Positions 1 through 8,418 of a stretch of 64,000 nucleotides of DNA are shown piece after piece (positions within the stretch are counted from its first letter, which is position 1; each line of letters opens with the position of its first letter). The notes beneath the pieces are model-generated. The model was not told the origin of the DNA and did not search any database. It worked only from the letters and a program-made list of their open reading frames with translations. The DNA lies in contig QWHC01000014.1 of assembly GCA_021404685.1 (NCBI GenBank), positions 59,780 through 123,779 of the forward strand, given 5' to 3'. Both the position numbers and the translations under genes were made by a program. Source of the stretch: Chloroflexi bacterium CFX4. Lineage in GTDB: Bacteria; Chloroflexota; Anaerolineae; Aggregatilineales; UBA2796.

Positions 1-1437
1 ACGGAAAACGCCTAGATCGAGCGTGTGGACGTTTTGTAGCGTGCCGCCGTGAAAGGTGAGCGCGCCCAGCGCGACGCCTTCGGGATCAGGCGGTGCCTCA
101 TAGAGGCGCGTCATAAAGTCCCACGTGCCAAACCAGCGCGTGACGGTGCGCCCTGCCCGAATGTTATCGAAGAGCGGCTGCGTCTCCGAGCCTTCGGTCA
201 GGATGTACCATACACGGCGGAAACCGACTCCGTTGGCGTGCAGCGGCAAGCCGTTCGGGAAATAAACGCGGCTGAAATATTCCCAAACTTCCGGCAGCGT
301 GCCGCGCAAGTTCGGATCGCGCACCACCACATCGCCGCCGCGCAGCAACACGGCAAGCTGCGGCATTGAGTCCAGCATGTTCGGCGTCGGGATGACGTAA
401 CGCTTGGCGTCGGGCATTTGGAAGCCAAGCACTGCAAAAAGCACCGCGCCGACCAGCACATTTGCGCCGCGCAGCCGTGCCGCACCCACACCTAGCCCTA
501 TGCCAAGCAGCAGCGCCGCGCCGATCATGACCCATGCCAAGTGACGTGCGCTGAAGAAACCTAAGAGTGGATTCAGGAAGTAGGCGAGCAGCGGCGTGAG
601 CGCCAACACGCCAACCGCCAACAACAAGCGTGGACGGTGCACCAACAAAGCAGCCGCCAACAGGCACAGCGCGGCATATAACCAGAATGGCGCGCCGAAC
701 AAATCAGCGTAGAGCGTGCCAAGTGCTTCGGGCAGCGGCGGCAGCACAAGGCGTGCAACTGTCTGTGCGCGTGTGCCATTGGTGATGATTTCTGCCTTGG
801 CAAAGAGTTCGGGCAAGGCAAGCACACTCAAGATGAGTGTTGGCTGCCACCAACGCCATAGATAGCGCGGCTGCAAAATCAGGCTGAAGATGCCGATCAG
901 GATAAACGGCAGCAGGCTGACAAGGTGCGTATAGAACATGCCCGCCAACACAACGCCTAAGGGCAGCGCCCGCCGCCAGCTTGGCGCATGAAAGTAGCGC
1001 AACGTCAGCCACAGTGCCGCCGCCGTGAGCGCAGTCAGCAAGGCATAGCCGCGCACCACAATGCCAATGTGCAGATTGATAGCAAACGCGCCAAAGGCAG
1101 CCGCGCTGATCAGTCCGCCCGCAGGGCTGCCGCTGAGCCGCCGCGCCAGCCGAAAGACGCACGCCGCGCCGATCAGGAAGGTGAATACGCTCACCAAGCG
1201 CGCCACCACTGGCTGAAAGCCGACCGTACTTTGCCAAATGCCCTGCACCTGATAGTGTAAGGGCGTCCAGTCGTAGGGCGTCCAGCGCAGAATTTCAGCG
1301 GGCGTGCCAATGCTCTGCCAGATAGACCAGACCTCATCATGATCCATCAGGTAATTATCCAGCAGGCGCAGGCGTGCCGCAACGATCAGCAGCGCGAGCA
1401 AGGCAAAGGCAAGCGGCACAAAACGGCGTATGGGCAT
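1..1437 (-). CDS. GT-C type membrane glycosyltransferase (PMT/ArnT-like), C-terminus cut by window edge
   Basis: The frame stays open for 479 codons from an ATG at 1437 to base 1, so the C-terminus is missing. The product is a polytopic membrane protein with many hydrophobic segments. The first extracytoplasmic loop carries the acidic motif MDHDEVWSIW (about residues 30-40), and RGYAML follows a membrane segment. Both are typical of GT-C enzymes that move a sugar from a polyprenyl-phosphate donor. A soluble-looking tail begins around residue 350. The ATG lies 9 bases after the stop of the upstream solute-binding protein gene, with GGTGAG as ribosome binding site, so the two are probably co-transcribed. 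Acceptor and sugar cannot be read from sequence. The GT-C fold is fairly sure, the exact family is not. Confidence 0.75.
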   Translation of the reverse strand, partial: MPIRRFVPLAFALLALLIVAARLRLLDNYLMDHDEVWSIWQSIGTPAEILRWTPYDWTPLHYQVQGIWQSTVGFQPVVARLVSVFTFLIGAACVFRLARRLSGSPAGGLISAAAFGAFAINLHIGIVVRGYALLTALTAAALWLTLRYFHAPSWRRALPLGVVLAGMFYTHLVSLLPFILIGIFSLILQPRYLWRWWQPTLILSVLALPELFAKAEIITNGTRAQTVARLVLPPLPEALGTLYADLFGAPFWLYAALCLLAAALLVHRPRLLLAVGVLALTPLLAYFLNPLLGFFSARHLAWVMIGAALLLGIGLGVGAARLRGANVLVGAVLFAVLGFQMPDAKRYVIPTPNMLDSMPQLAVLLRGGDVVVRDPNLRGTLPEVWEYFSRVYFPNGLPLHANGVGFRRVWYILTEGSETQPLFDNIRAGRTVTRWFGTWDFMTRLYEAPPDPEGVALGALTFHGGTLQNVHTLDLGVFR

Positions 1438-1446
1438 ACTCACCGA

Positions 1447-3198
1447 TCAGCCTGTAATGCGAATGCCGAATAACTCGCCGCCGCCCAGATAAACGATCTG
1501 CGGCAGCGGCTCACCTAGGTTCCAGTGTTCGCGCCATAGCCGCTGATACGTGCCATCGCGGGACATCTCTTGCAGCGTGGCTTCAACCAGCCAACGAAAG
1601 GCAACATCATTACGCGGCACGCCAAAGGCAATCGGGCGCGGATCGTAGAGGCGCGGCGTCAGCGTGACGCGGTTAGCGTTTGCCTGTGCCAACGGCACAA
1701 CGCGCAGCGCATCGCCAAAGAAGACGCGCACGTTGTTATCAAAGACTGCCATCACCGCCTCGCGCTCATCGCTGTAGCGCGCATTGCGAATGGTTGGCGC
1801 GCTGATGCCCACACTGACCGCCAAATTCTTAGCAATCTCGAACGCCTCAGCGTCATCGGCATAAGTGCCGATCACACGGTTGCCCGTCCGCAGATCGCCA
1901 AAGCCTTGCACCGTGCTTTGGACGCGCACAAACATGCGGTAGCCGCGCTCGGCATAGACGCCAGCATAATCCACACGGTCAATCGGACCCCAGCGCGGCG
2001 TTAGCCCAACTGCCAGATCAGCGCTGCCGCTTGCCAGTACGTCCTCAGGGTTGGCAAATGAGCCTTGCACAAGGGCAACCTGGACATTCCAACGGCGCGC
2101 CATCTCGAAGACCAAGGCACTGTTGAAGCGCTCCAAGAGTGAGGTCTGCCCGTTGGCATCGGGCGGCGTGCCTAAGCCTGCCACGCGCAGCGGCTCGCCT
2201 GCGCGCAGGCGCTCCACCACAGAGCGCTGCGGGCGAACCACATCCACTGGGAAATCTTGCAGCAGGCGCGGATCAGCATCCAGATCGCGCCACACAGTCG
2301 GCATGACGCGATCAGCGCGTGCCATCAAGCCTTCGGGAAACCACAGATCGTAGATCGGCGTCAGGCGGTCGGAGGCTGCCATGCGCTGCAAGGTGCGGTT
2401 TACCAACGTGCGGAGGTTTTCATCATAGCGCAGCATGGCAATGCCGTAAGGTTCGCTGCGGAAGGCGCCTTGCAGCAGCTTCACGCCCTGAATGCCGCCT
2501 AAGCGCACGCGCTGATCCAACGCCCAACGGTCATCCACAAGGGCGACGATTTGGCGAGCGCCCAACGCGGCAAGTGCATCGTCCAGCATGGCATAGCGCT
2601 GCACATTTGCCTGAAGGTTGTTGGCTGCGCTCCAGGCAAGGAATGCCTCTTCCCCGCGTGAGCCAACCACCACACCAACGGGTTGCCCGCCCAGCTCCGT
2701 GATGCTCTGCTGTGGTGAATCTGCCATAGCAAGCGCCACCTGCAAGCCGACAAAGATCGGGTGGCTGAAATCGAGATGATCGGGTGCATCGCGCCGTATG
2801 ATTTGCTGTCCCATCAGCAGATCGATCTCACCGCTTTGCAGCATATCATCAGCGGTGTGGCGCGTCACTTGGCGCAGTTCCAGCGTGATGCCCCAATCCT
2901 CAGCGATGGCGCGGGCAATATCCGCCTCGAAGCCTTCCACCACGCCCAGCGCATTAATGCCGGCAAATGGCTTGATGTTGAAGGGGATGCCGACGATGAG
3001 CCTTTGCGGCTCGCGCTCACGGATGCGAGCAAGGGCAGAGCGCGTGATGGGCGGGTAAGGGGTGGGTGTGGGCGGCGGTGGCACAAGGGTAGGCGGCACG
3101 CGGGTGGGTGTATCTTGGGCTGTGGCGGGCGCGGCAGCGTTCCCTAAGAGGATCAGCGCCGCCAGCACAATCAGCAGAGAAAGGCGAAAAAGATGCAT
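1447..3198 (-). CDS. Secreted double-domain family 3 solute-binding protein
   Basis: The mature protein has a signal peptide (residues 1-28, MHLFRLSLLIVLAALILLGN then an AxA-like site), a Thr/Pro-rich linker (about 29-50), and two successive type 3 periplasmic-binding domains. Domain 1 covers about 65-290 (RLIVGIPF, GFEADIARAIAEDWG, GEIDLLMG). Domain 2 covers about 333-555 (LRVAGLG, FEMARRW, SADLAVGLTP). Such domains bind amino acids or similar small polar ligands for ABC import or sensing. No permease or ATPase is adjacent, so a receptor role is possible. I chose ATG 3198 because it begins a clean signal peptide and has AGGACG 7 bases upstream; the frame is open further 5' (to 3330) but that stretch looks non-coding. 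Confidence 0.8.
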   Translation of the reverse strand: MHLFRLSLLIVLAALILLGNAAAPATAQDTPTRVPPTLVPPPPTPTPYPPITRSALARIREREPQRLIVGIPFNIKPFAGINALGVVEGFEADIARAIAEDWGITLELRQVTRHTADDMLQSGEIDLLMGQQIIRRDAPDHLDFSHPIFVGLQVALAMADSPQQSITELGGQPVGVVVGSRGEEAFLAWSAANNLQANVQRYAMLDDALAALGARQIVALVDDRWALDQRVRLGGIQGVKLLQGAFRSEPYGIAMLRYDENLRTLVNRTLQRMAASDRLTPIYDLWFPEGLMARADRVMPTVWRDLDADPRLLQDFPVDVVRPQRSVVERLRAGEPLRVAGLGTPPDANGQTSLLERFNSALVFEMARRWNVQVALVQGSFANPEDVLASGSADLAVGLTPRWGPIDRVDYAGVYAERGYRMFVRVQSTVQGFGDLRTGNRVIGTYADDAEAFEIAKNLAVSVGISAPTIRNARYSDEREAVMAVFDNNVRVFFGDALRVVPLAQANANRVTLTPRLYDPRPIAFGVPRNDVAFRWLVEATLQEMSRDGTYQRLWREHWNLGEPLPQIVYLGGGELFGIRITG

Positions 3199-3377
3199 AA
3201 AGCGTCCTGAACTGGTTCGTTTGCGGCGGCACATTGTAGCACACTCTGGGCGGCGGTAAAAATTCAGGCGTGGGGATGGGGTGGCGGTGAATAGATACAG
3301 CCTGCCATGCGTTCTGTGGGCGTCTTCCACACAACAAGCGCTTACCCACCGCTTGCCCTACGCGGACGCAACGAAAT

Positions 3378-4658
3378 CTAATTGCGCTCGGCGGGCAGCG
3401 CCTTCGCCCCACGCGAGCGCGGCATGAACATGGTATCGAGGATTAGCTCTGGGCGCGGCTCGTTTGGGAAGGGATCGCCGCCGCGAATCTTCCGCACCAT
3501 ATAAGTGATCACCAGCTTGATCGTGCCGAGGATCGGCGCGATGAGCAGCGCACCAAAAATGCCGCCAAAGGCCGTGCCGATGAACAAGGCGACAATCACG
3601 ACGGGCAGCGGCAGACTGACTGCATCACCGGTGATTTTAGGCGCGATCACGTTCAGCGTGAAGGTTTGCGTCACCAAGATGTTGATGAGCGCCACAAGCA
3701 GCGTCAATGCACCGCGATCCAAATCCACCAAGACTGTTGATCCGCCGATCAGCGGCGCGATGACCACCGGAAAGATGCTGAGCAGATTGCCCACCGTTGG
3801 GATAAGCGCCAGCAAGCCGCACGTCACACCGACAAAGACCGAGCCTGGCACGCCCATCAATTGGAATTGCAGCCAGGTTGCCACGCCGATAATCAGGGCG
3901 ATGATAACCTGACCACGAAAGAAATAAAGCCACACGCGCAGCACACCGCGCAGCAAGATCGCGTATTCACGCTCGTAGGCGTCTTGCATCCGCACGAAGG
4001 CGCGGTAAAAACGTGGTAGCTCCAACAAGATGAAGAATGCCAGCAAATGCCCTAGGATAAGGTTGCCCAACGTGCCAACCACACCGCCGGCAACGCTGGC
4101 AAAGCTCGTTGCGATGCTGCTGAGGATAGATGCCACATTGATGTTCGATTCCTCGCCCTTCACCAACTGGCTAATTGGCTCCAGCAGGAAGTTGAGGTCA
4201 ACACGCAGATCGTTTTCTGGCGCTTCTTCATCATGCAGCAGGTAGAGGTAGCGATCACGCTCTGGTGTGTATTGCCGAAAGAAGGTGATGCCGGTGCTGA
4301 CAAAGTTTTCGACGGCGGGCTGCCAAGAGCTGATCGTCTCGGCAATGGCGGGTCCGATCCGCAGCACGGCAAACGTGATGCTGCCTAAATAGATCACAAA
4401 CACGCTGATGATTGCCAGCCAATAGGGAAAGCGGAAGCGCCGCATCATAAACTGGATGGGGATGAAGAAGAACAGCACCAGCAGCAGCGCAATGATCAGC
4501 ACTTGCATCACAGGACCTAGGAAGGTCACCGAATAGAGCGCAGCCACCAACAACAAGATGGCGGCTACGCGCTTTGTCCACACGCTCCATTCGGCGGCGT
4601 AGGGCAAGTCCGAAGGAACTTGATCATCAGGCTGGGCGGGTGGCAAGGCTTCACTCAT
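3378..4658 (-). CDS. AI-2E family transporter (UPF0118/TqsA-like permease)
   Basis: This 426-residue polytopic inner-membrane protein has the AI-2E exporter family layout. Hydrophobic helices lie near residues 30-110, followed by a soluble central loop (about 110-190) and a C-terminal block of membrane segments containing GVPGSVFVGVTCGLLALIPTVGN and the GTAFGGIFGALLIAPI type glycine-rich helix. Family members export autoinducer-2, Na+/H+ or other small solutes; the substrate here is unknown. Its ATG overlaps the stop of the upstream hydrolase gene by 4 bases (ATGA), so the two are translationally coupled. The C-terminal tail is short and basic. Confidence 0.85.
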   Translation of the reverse strand: MSEALPPAQPDDQVPSDLPYAAEWSVWTKRVAAILLLVAALYSVTFLGPVMQVLIIALLLVLFFFIPIQFMMRRFRFPYWLAIISVFVIYLGSITFAVLRIGPAIAETISSWQPAVENFVSTGITFFRQYTPERDRYLYLLHDEEAPENDLRVDLNFLLEPISQLVKGEESNINVASILSSIATSFASVAGGVVGTLGNLILGHLLAFFILLELPRFYRAFVRMQDAYEREYAILLRGVLRVWLYFFRGQVIIALIIGVATWLQFQLMGVPGSVFVGVTCGLLALIPTVGNLLSIFPVVIAPLIGGSTVLVDLDRGALTLLVALINILVTQTFTLNVIAPKITGDAVSLPLPVVIVALFIGTAFGGIFGALLIAPILGTIKLVITYMVRKIRGGDPFPNEPRPELILDTMFMPRSRGAKALPAERN

Positions 4659-5557
4659 AGGCTCGTCTCGTGAATTAAGCGCGCTAACGCAGGCTTCACC
4701 AAATGCGGATAGCGCACAGAAGCGTCATGCCCACCGCGTGTGACCATCAACAACTGCGCGTTTGGGATGCGCTCTGCCGCTTGCCGTGCTTGTTCAGCCG
4801 TCACTAGCATATCCATACTGCCATGAATGATCAAGGTCGGAACGCGCACTGCCTCAAGTTTAGGTTGGAAGGCGCGCATTTGCTCAATATCCAGTTTGAA
4901 GCCTTCAAAGCGCAGGCTGGCAGGGTTGTTTTGTTGCAAGGTGCGGAGAATGCCAAGTATTTCTGCGTCGCGCTCAATGAGTGGCAAGGTGCGTTCGACG
5001 GCACTGGAGATCAACCAATTCGAGAAGTCCCAGCGGTTGGCAAGCGCCAGTGGTGCCAAAATCTCCATGACGTAGGCAGGCGGCGTTTGGGTGATGGCAT
5101 TGCCCAAAACGAGGGCGCGGCAGCGCTCTGGATGGCGCAGCGCGAAGGCGATGGCCGCCATGGCGCCCGCCGAATAGCCCGCCATAATCACACTTGGCAC
5201 GTTCAGATAGTCTAGCAAGGCGGCGAAGGTATCTGCCATCGCCTCTGGTGTGCGCCCTGCCTCTAGCGGCGTGCGAAGGTAGCCTGCCCGTGACGGCGCG
5301 ATGATGGTGCTATTTTCGTACAGCGTGCCGACGGAGAGCGCCTGATCATAGCCACCCATTGCCTGGTGCGAAATGAGGATGTGCGGTGCACCTTCACCAC
5401 GCAGCACATATTCAATGTTGGTCTTCCCAACGCCTACAAAGTGGCTGCCCGTCAGTTGGCGCGCTGCGGCTGCCCGCATTTCATATTGGTAAGTACGCGC
5501 TAACCAGGCTGTGCCTGCACCGACTAAAAAGGCTGCTGCCGTTACTGCTGGAAGCAT
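4655..5557 (-). CDS. Membrane-anchored alpha/beta hydrolase
   Basis: This 300-residue protein has one N-terminal membrane segment (MLPAVTAAAFLVGAGTAWLA), so it is likely anchored with the catalytic domain outside or at the membrane. The alpha/beta hydrolase fold shows the nucleophile elbow GYSAGA (Ser near residue 130), an acidic residue in HGSMDMLVT and a C-terminal His in GGHDAS. Together these give a full Ser-Asp-His triad. The oxyanion strand reads ILISHQAMGG. The substrate is unknown; esterase, lipase or C-C hydrolase activity are all possible. It is first in a two-gene unit with the AI-2E family permease and is divergent from nusA. Confidence 0.82.
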   Translation of the reverse strand: MLPAVTAAAFLVGAGTAWLARTYQYEMRAAAARQLTGSHFVGVGKTNIEYVLRGEGAPHILISHQAMGGYDQALSVGTLYENSTIIAPSRAGYLRTPLEAGRTPEAMADTFAALLDYLNVPSVIMAGYSAGAMAAIAFALRHPERCRALVLGNAITQTPPAYVMEILAPLALANRWDFSNWLISSAVERTLPLIERDAEILGILRTLQQNNPASLRFEGFKLDIEQMRAFQPKLEAVRVPTLIIHGSMDMLVTAEQARQAAERIPNAQLLMVTRGGHDASVRYPHLVKPALARLIHETSL

Positions 5558-5671
5558 AAATCATTCTCCCGCTCTATGGTAACCTCTTGGGAAGCGGTGA
5601 AGAAATGCATTGTAAAGGCTCAGCCCTGCACTGTAGAGAGGGAGGCATTGACAGCAAAACAGGACTGGACA

Positions 5672-5695
5672 AACCGCAGCAACCTTGCTGCGGTT
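5672..5695. promoter_or_regulatory. Perfect 11-bp hairpin upstream of the nusA promoter
   Basis: AACCGCAGCAA (5672-5682) and TTGCTGCGGTT (5685-5695) are exact inverted repeats around CC. On the plus strand it is followed by GATTTTGCTT, a weak T-rich tail. It lies about 95 bases before the nusA -35 box and may insulate nusA from upstream transcription or be a protein site. Confidence 0.5.
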
Positions 5696-5789
5696 GATTT
5701 TGCTTCCGTGTGTTCACAACTTCCTTATCAATTATACCGAACCGAAAGACAGATGGGTTAAACGCCGCTCAAACGAGCGTATAACGATC

Positions 5790-5818
5790 TTGTCAAAGTG
5801 GGGAAGGCGTGCTACACT
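5790..5818 (+). promoter_or_regulatory. Sigma-70-type promoter for nusA cluster
   Basis: TTGTCA (5790-5795), a 17-base spacer and TACACT (5813-5818), with a TGC extended -10 directly before the -10 box. Predicted start near 5825, giving a leader of about 85 bases. Confidence 0.65.
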
Positions 5819-5839
5819 ATCGCAAGATGTGTTTTCTTT

Positions 5840-5866
5840 CAAAAAGTGGGTCGCTCCCACTTTTTG
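5840..5866 (+). terminator. Terminator-like hairpin in the nusA leader
   Basis: CAAAAAGTGGG pairs with CCCACTTTTTG around the loop TCGCT (11 bp). The right arm itself supplies the T run. It falls about 15 bases after the predicted transcription start and 44 bases before the nusA ATG, so it could act as an attenuator. Similar GTGGG/CCCAC-TTTTT hairpins stand before rimP-nusA operons in other bacteria. Here rimP is missing but the hairpin remains. Confidence 0.65.
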
Positions 5867-5909
5867 TCTTAATTCTGATGGATACTACCGAGCGGGAGCC
5901 GCGCAAGGC

Positions 5910-7874
5910 ATGGCGAAAAGCGATTTTACCCTAGCTTTTAATGAAATTACTGAGGCGCACCATCTACCACGTGAAGTAGTGGTAGAGGCACTTAAGCAGG
6001 CGTTAGTGTCTGCCTTCCGCCGTGATAGCGGAGTCAGCAGCGCGCAGCGTGTGGAGGCAGAAGTTGACCCCACAACCAACCGCTACCGCGTGCTGCTCGA
6101 AAAAGAAGTGGTGGACGACTCGACCGAAGGGCTTAGTGATAAAACTGAGATCACCCTCTCTGAGGCACGCCTGATTGTGCCTGAGGCTGAGGTTGGTGAT
6201 GTCATCATGGCGCCACAAGAGACCAACACCAAGACCTTCGGACGCATCGCCGCGCAAACCGCCAAACAAGTGATCTTGCAAAAAATTCGTGAGGCAGAGC
6301 GCTCGACCCTCTATGAAGAATACAAAGGGCGCGAAGGTGAGTTGATCGTTGGACAGGTGCAGAGCATCAATAACCAGACGGTCACCGTCATGCTGAACGG
6401 GCGCGCAGAGGCAACGCTACCCGCCAAAGAGCAAATCCGTAATGAACGCTTCAAGCAGGGCGATAAAATCCGTCTGTACGTGATGGAAGTGCGCGAAAGC
6501 ACACGCGGTCCGCAGATCATCGTCTCCCGCGCACACCGCAACATGTTGCGGCGGCTCTTTGAGTTTGAGGTGCCAGAAATCTATCATGGGCAGGTGGAAA
6601 TCAAGAATATTGCCCGTGAGCCGGGACAGCGCTCCAAAGTGGCAGTGGCAGCCTTGCAGCCCGGCATTGATCCAGTCGGTGCGTGCGTTGGTCAGCGCGG
6701 CATCCGCATTCAGACCATCGTGAAGGAACTAAATGACGAACGCATAGACGTGATCGAGTGGAACGCCGATCCGTCCATCTTCATCGCTAAGGCGCTCAGC
6801 CCTGCCCACACCAACAGCCAATACGTCTACCTTGAAGAAGATATTGATCAGGGCAACACAGCAACTGTCATCGTCGGTGATGATCAGCTTTCGCTTGCCA
6901 TTGGGCGCGAAGGGCAGAATGCACGCCTTGCCGCCAAGCTGACGGGCTGGCGCATTGACATTAAAAGCGTGAGCGAGGCAGCCTTTGACGCGCAAGCACG
7001 CCTTGCCGAGCCGCCTTTGGAGAAACTGGCAGCGGAAAATCCTGATCTGATCGCCGAAGTGGCGCGCATTTTAGAAAAGAAACGCGCTGAGCGCACCGTA
7101 ATGCCCGAAGAATACCAGACGCTCTCGCGCTTTGTGCATATGGCAGAGACGCGCCTGCTTGATCATCGCATAACAGAGCTGGCAGAGCGCCGCAAACGCA
7201 TTGAGCGTGCCAAAGCTGAGCTGCCGCGCCGCATCTTCCAAATGCAGCTTGAAGAGCTGGAACTGGAAGACGACATCCTTAAAGCGATCAAGACGCGCAG
7301 CATCCTGAATGTCGGTGATCTGATGGCGCGCCTGCAAGCCGAAGAATCTGTGCTGCTGACCATCCTAGAGGCGGCGAAGGTGAAAGATGGCGCAGCCGAG
7401 GCGCTCAACGCCATCAAAGATGCTATTGAGTCACTCGTGCCAAACTACCTGAACACGCCTGAGCCGCCGCCAGACCCTGAAGTTGAAGTGGCAGCCGCAG
7501 CGGAAGCTGACGCCGTGCCAGCGCTTGAACGCGCTGCCAGCCTTGCCGCGCCCGCCGATGAAGCACTCGACGAAGAAGCGCCGCCCGCCTTCCTCGATGT
7601 GGAAGCGCCAAGCGCGCCACGCCCTGCTCTGCCCGTGCTGCCGCCTGTGCCTTCCAAACCGCGCCGTCCGCAGCCTGCTGCGCCCGAACCCGCAGCAACC
7701 ATCCTAGAGCCTGAGTTGGAGGAAGAGAGCAAGAAAGACCGTAAAGGCAAGGGCAAGCCTGCCAAGCCCGCCGCTGCCCGTGACCTGATCTATGATGAGG
7801 AGCGCGGCGAGACCGTGCGCTTGCGTAAACACAAGCGGCGCGGTGGGCGTGATTGGGAAGATTACGAGGAGTGA
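5910..7874 (+). CDS. nusA: Transcription termination/antitermination factor NusA
   Basis: NusA binds RNA polymerase and nascent RNA to control pausing, termination and antitermination. Visible in order: N-terminal polymerase-binding domain (1-125, starting [14 protein letters not shown]), S1 domain (about 135-200, [14 protein letters not shown]), KH1 (about 205-285, [14 protein letters not shown]) and KH2 (about 305-350, [15 protein letters not shown]). A helical segment and a low-complexity Ala/Pro/Glu tail (about 500-654) follow, ending in basic and acidic residues. The tail makes it longer than typical NusA. I chose ATG 5910 because family homology begins there; the frame is open upstream to 5685 but that part contains the promoter and hairpin. 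It is first gene of the cluster. Confidence 0.95.
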   Translation: MAKSDFTLAFNEITEAHHLPREVVVEALKQALVSAFRRDSGVSSAQRVEAEVDPTTNRYRVLLEKEVVDDSTEGLSDKTEITLSEARLIVPEAEVGDVIMAPQETNTKTFGRIAAQTAKQVILQKIREAERSTLYEEYKGREGELIVGQVQSINNQTVTVMLNGRAEATLPAKEQIRNERFKQGDKIRLYVMEVRESTRGPQIIVSRAHRNMLRRLFEFEVPEIYHGQVEIKNIAREPGQRSKVAVAALQPGIDPVGACVGQRGIRIQTIVKELNDERIDVIEWNADPSIFIAKALSPAHTNSQYVYLEEDIDQGNTATVIVGDDQLSLAIGREGQNARLAAKLTGWRIDIKSVSEAAFDAQARLAEPPLEKLAAENPDLIAEVARILEKKRAERTVMPEEYQTLSRFVHMAETRLLDHRITELAERRKRIERAKAELPRRIFQMQLEELELEDDILKAIKTRSILNVGDLMARLQAEESVLLTILEAAKVKDGAAEALNAIKDAIESLVPNYLNTPEPPPDPEVEVAAAAEADAVPALERAASLAAPADEALDEEAPPAFLDVEAPSAPRPALPVLPPVPSKPRRPQPAAPEPAATILEPELEEESKKDRKGKGKPAKPAAARDLIYDEERGETVRLRKHKRRGGRDWEDYEE

Positions 7875-7879
7875 GCAGC

Positions 7880-8194
7880 ATGGCACAGCGTTCCGCCCTG
7901 CCCAAACCACGTAAGCACGTGCCGCAGCGCATGTGTGTGGTTTGCCGCCAGACGGCAGCCAAGCGCACCCTGATTCGCCTCGTGCGGACGGCCGATCAGG
8001 GCGTGCAAGTTGACCCAAGCGGTAAGCGCAGTGGGCGTGGCGCATATCTGTGTGAAGCGGCGGCGTGCTGGCAGCGTGCCATCAGCAGCGATGTGCTGGC
8101 GAAGGCACTCCGCACCACTCTTACTGACGATGATCGCACGTATTTGCGTGCGGCAGCGGCACGCCTTGCCGCGCCGAACCCTGAGGCGAGCTAG
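7880..8194 (+). CDS. ylxR: YlxR family RNA-binding protein
   Basis: This 104-residue protein belongs to the YlxR family, small nucleic-acid-binding proteins found between nusA and infB. The signature is visible: QRMCVVCRQTAAKRTLIRLVR-like N-terminal segment (in it CxxC and the Arg-rich strand), then SGRGAYLC and a C-terminal helical part. ATG 7880 lies 6 bases after the nusA stop with GAGGAG as binding site. It may modulate transcription or RNase P activity, as reported for homologues; that is family knowledge, not visible here. Confidence 0.92.
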   Translation: MAQRSALPKPRKHVPQRMCVVCRQTAAKRTLIRLVRTADQGVQVDPSGKRSGRGAYLCEAAACWQRAISSDVLAKALRTTLTDDDRTYLRAAAARLAAPNPEAS

Positions 8195-8244
8195 GCGCAT
8201 GGTAGCTTACAGCTGCGGCTGGCGTGTGGCACACAGCGCCGCGT

Positions 8245-8410
8245 GTAGGGTTGTTTTGTGTTTCTTGTGCGTGTGTGCAGGGCAAATCCCCAGCGGTGAG
8301 GGCGCGATGTAGACCGCGAACCCCCTCCCGCTGATCTGCCGCGCAGCGCACGCTTCGTTGTAGAAAGTCTGAGCTGACCGCCCTACCAAGCGCGGCAGCG
8401 GGAGGAATGT
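8245..8410 (+). promoter_or_regulatory. Structured infB leader with competing helices over the ribosome binding site
   Basis: Three segments compete. Segment A is CAGCGGTGAGGG (8291-8302), segment B is CCCCCTCCCGCTG (8321-8333) and segment C is CAGCGGGAGG (8396-8405). C contains the infB ribosome binding site. A:B forms 11 bp with one bulged U and a nested CGCG/CGCG stem (8303-8306/8315-8318). B:C forms 10 perfect bp, extended by CCGCG/CGCGG (8339-8343/8391-8395). GTAGGG (8245-8250) can pair with CCCTAC (8381-8386) to close the domain. A:B would leave the site free; B:C would hide it. This looks like an on/off translational switch. Ligand unknown. Confidence 0.6.
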
Positions 8411-8418
8411 ATGGCTAA
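8407..8418 (+). other. Three-codon ORF overlapping the infB start
   Basis: ATG TAT GGC TAA begins 4 bases before the infB ATG in another frame. It sits only one base after GGAGG, too close for efficient initiation, so it may be chance or may lower infB translation. Confidence 0.25.

Larger units (their letters stand above)
5558..5909. other. Intergenic region between divergent hydrolase and nusA
   Basis: This 352-base stretch holds no convincing gene. It contains a perfect 11-bp hairpin at 5672-5695, a sigma-70-type promoter for nusA at 5790-5818 and a terminator-like hairpin in the nusA leader at 5840-5866. A rimP (ylxS) gene, which usually precedes nusA, is absent, and the space is too short for one. 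Confidence 0.7.

Noticed and set aside
704..1237. Minus-strand open frame of 177 codons and other open frames in 164-827
   Set aside because: They are out-of-frame readings of the GT-C gene, whose own frame stays open from 1437 to the edge with good membrane-protein features.
5576..5761. Small plus-strand open frame of 61 codons before nusA
   Set aside because: It spans the perfect hairpin at 5672-5695, has no binding site and no protein-like features.
8275..8386. FMN riboswitch before infB
   Set aside because: Some blocks look alike (CAGGG..AAAT.CCC, GCGGTGA, CCGCGA, AAAGTCTG), but the invariant GTGAAATTCCC, second GGTGA..TTCC, CCGACAGT and GGATG..AGAAG parts are missing and the downstream gene is unrelated to riboflavin.
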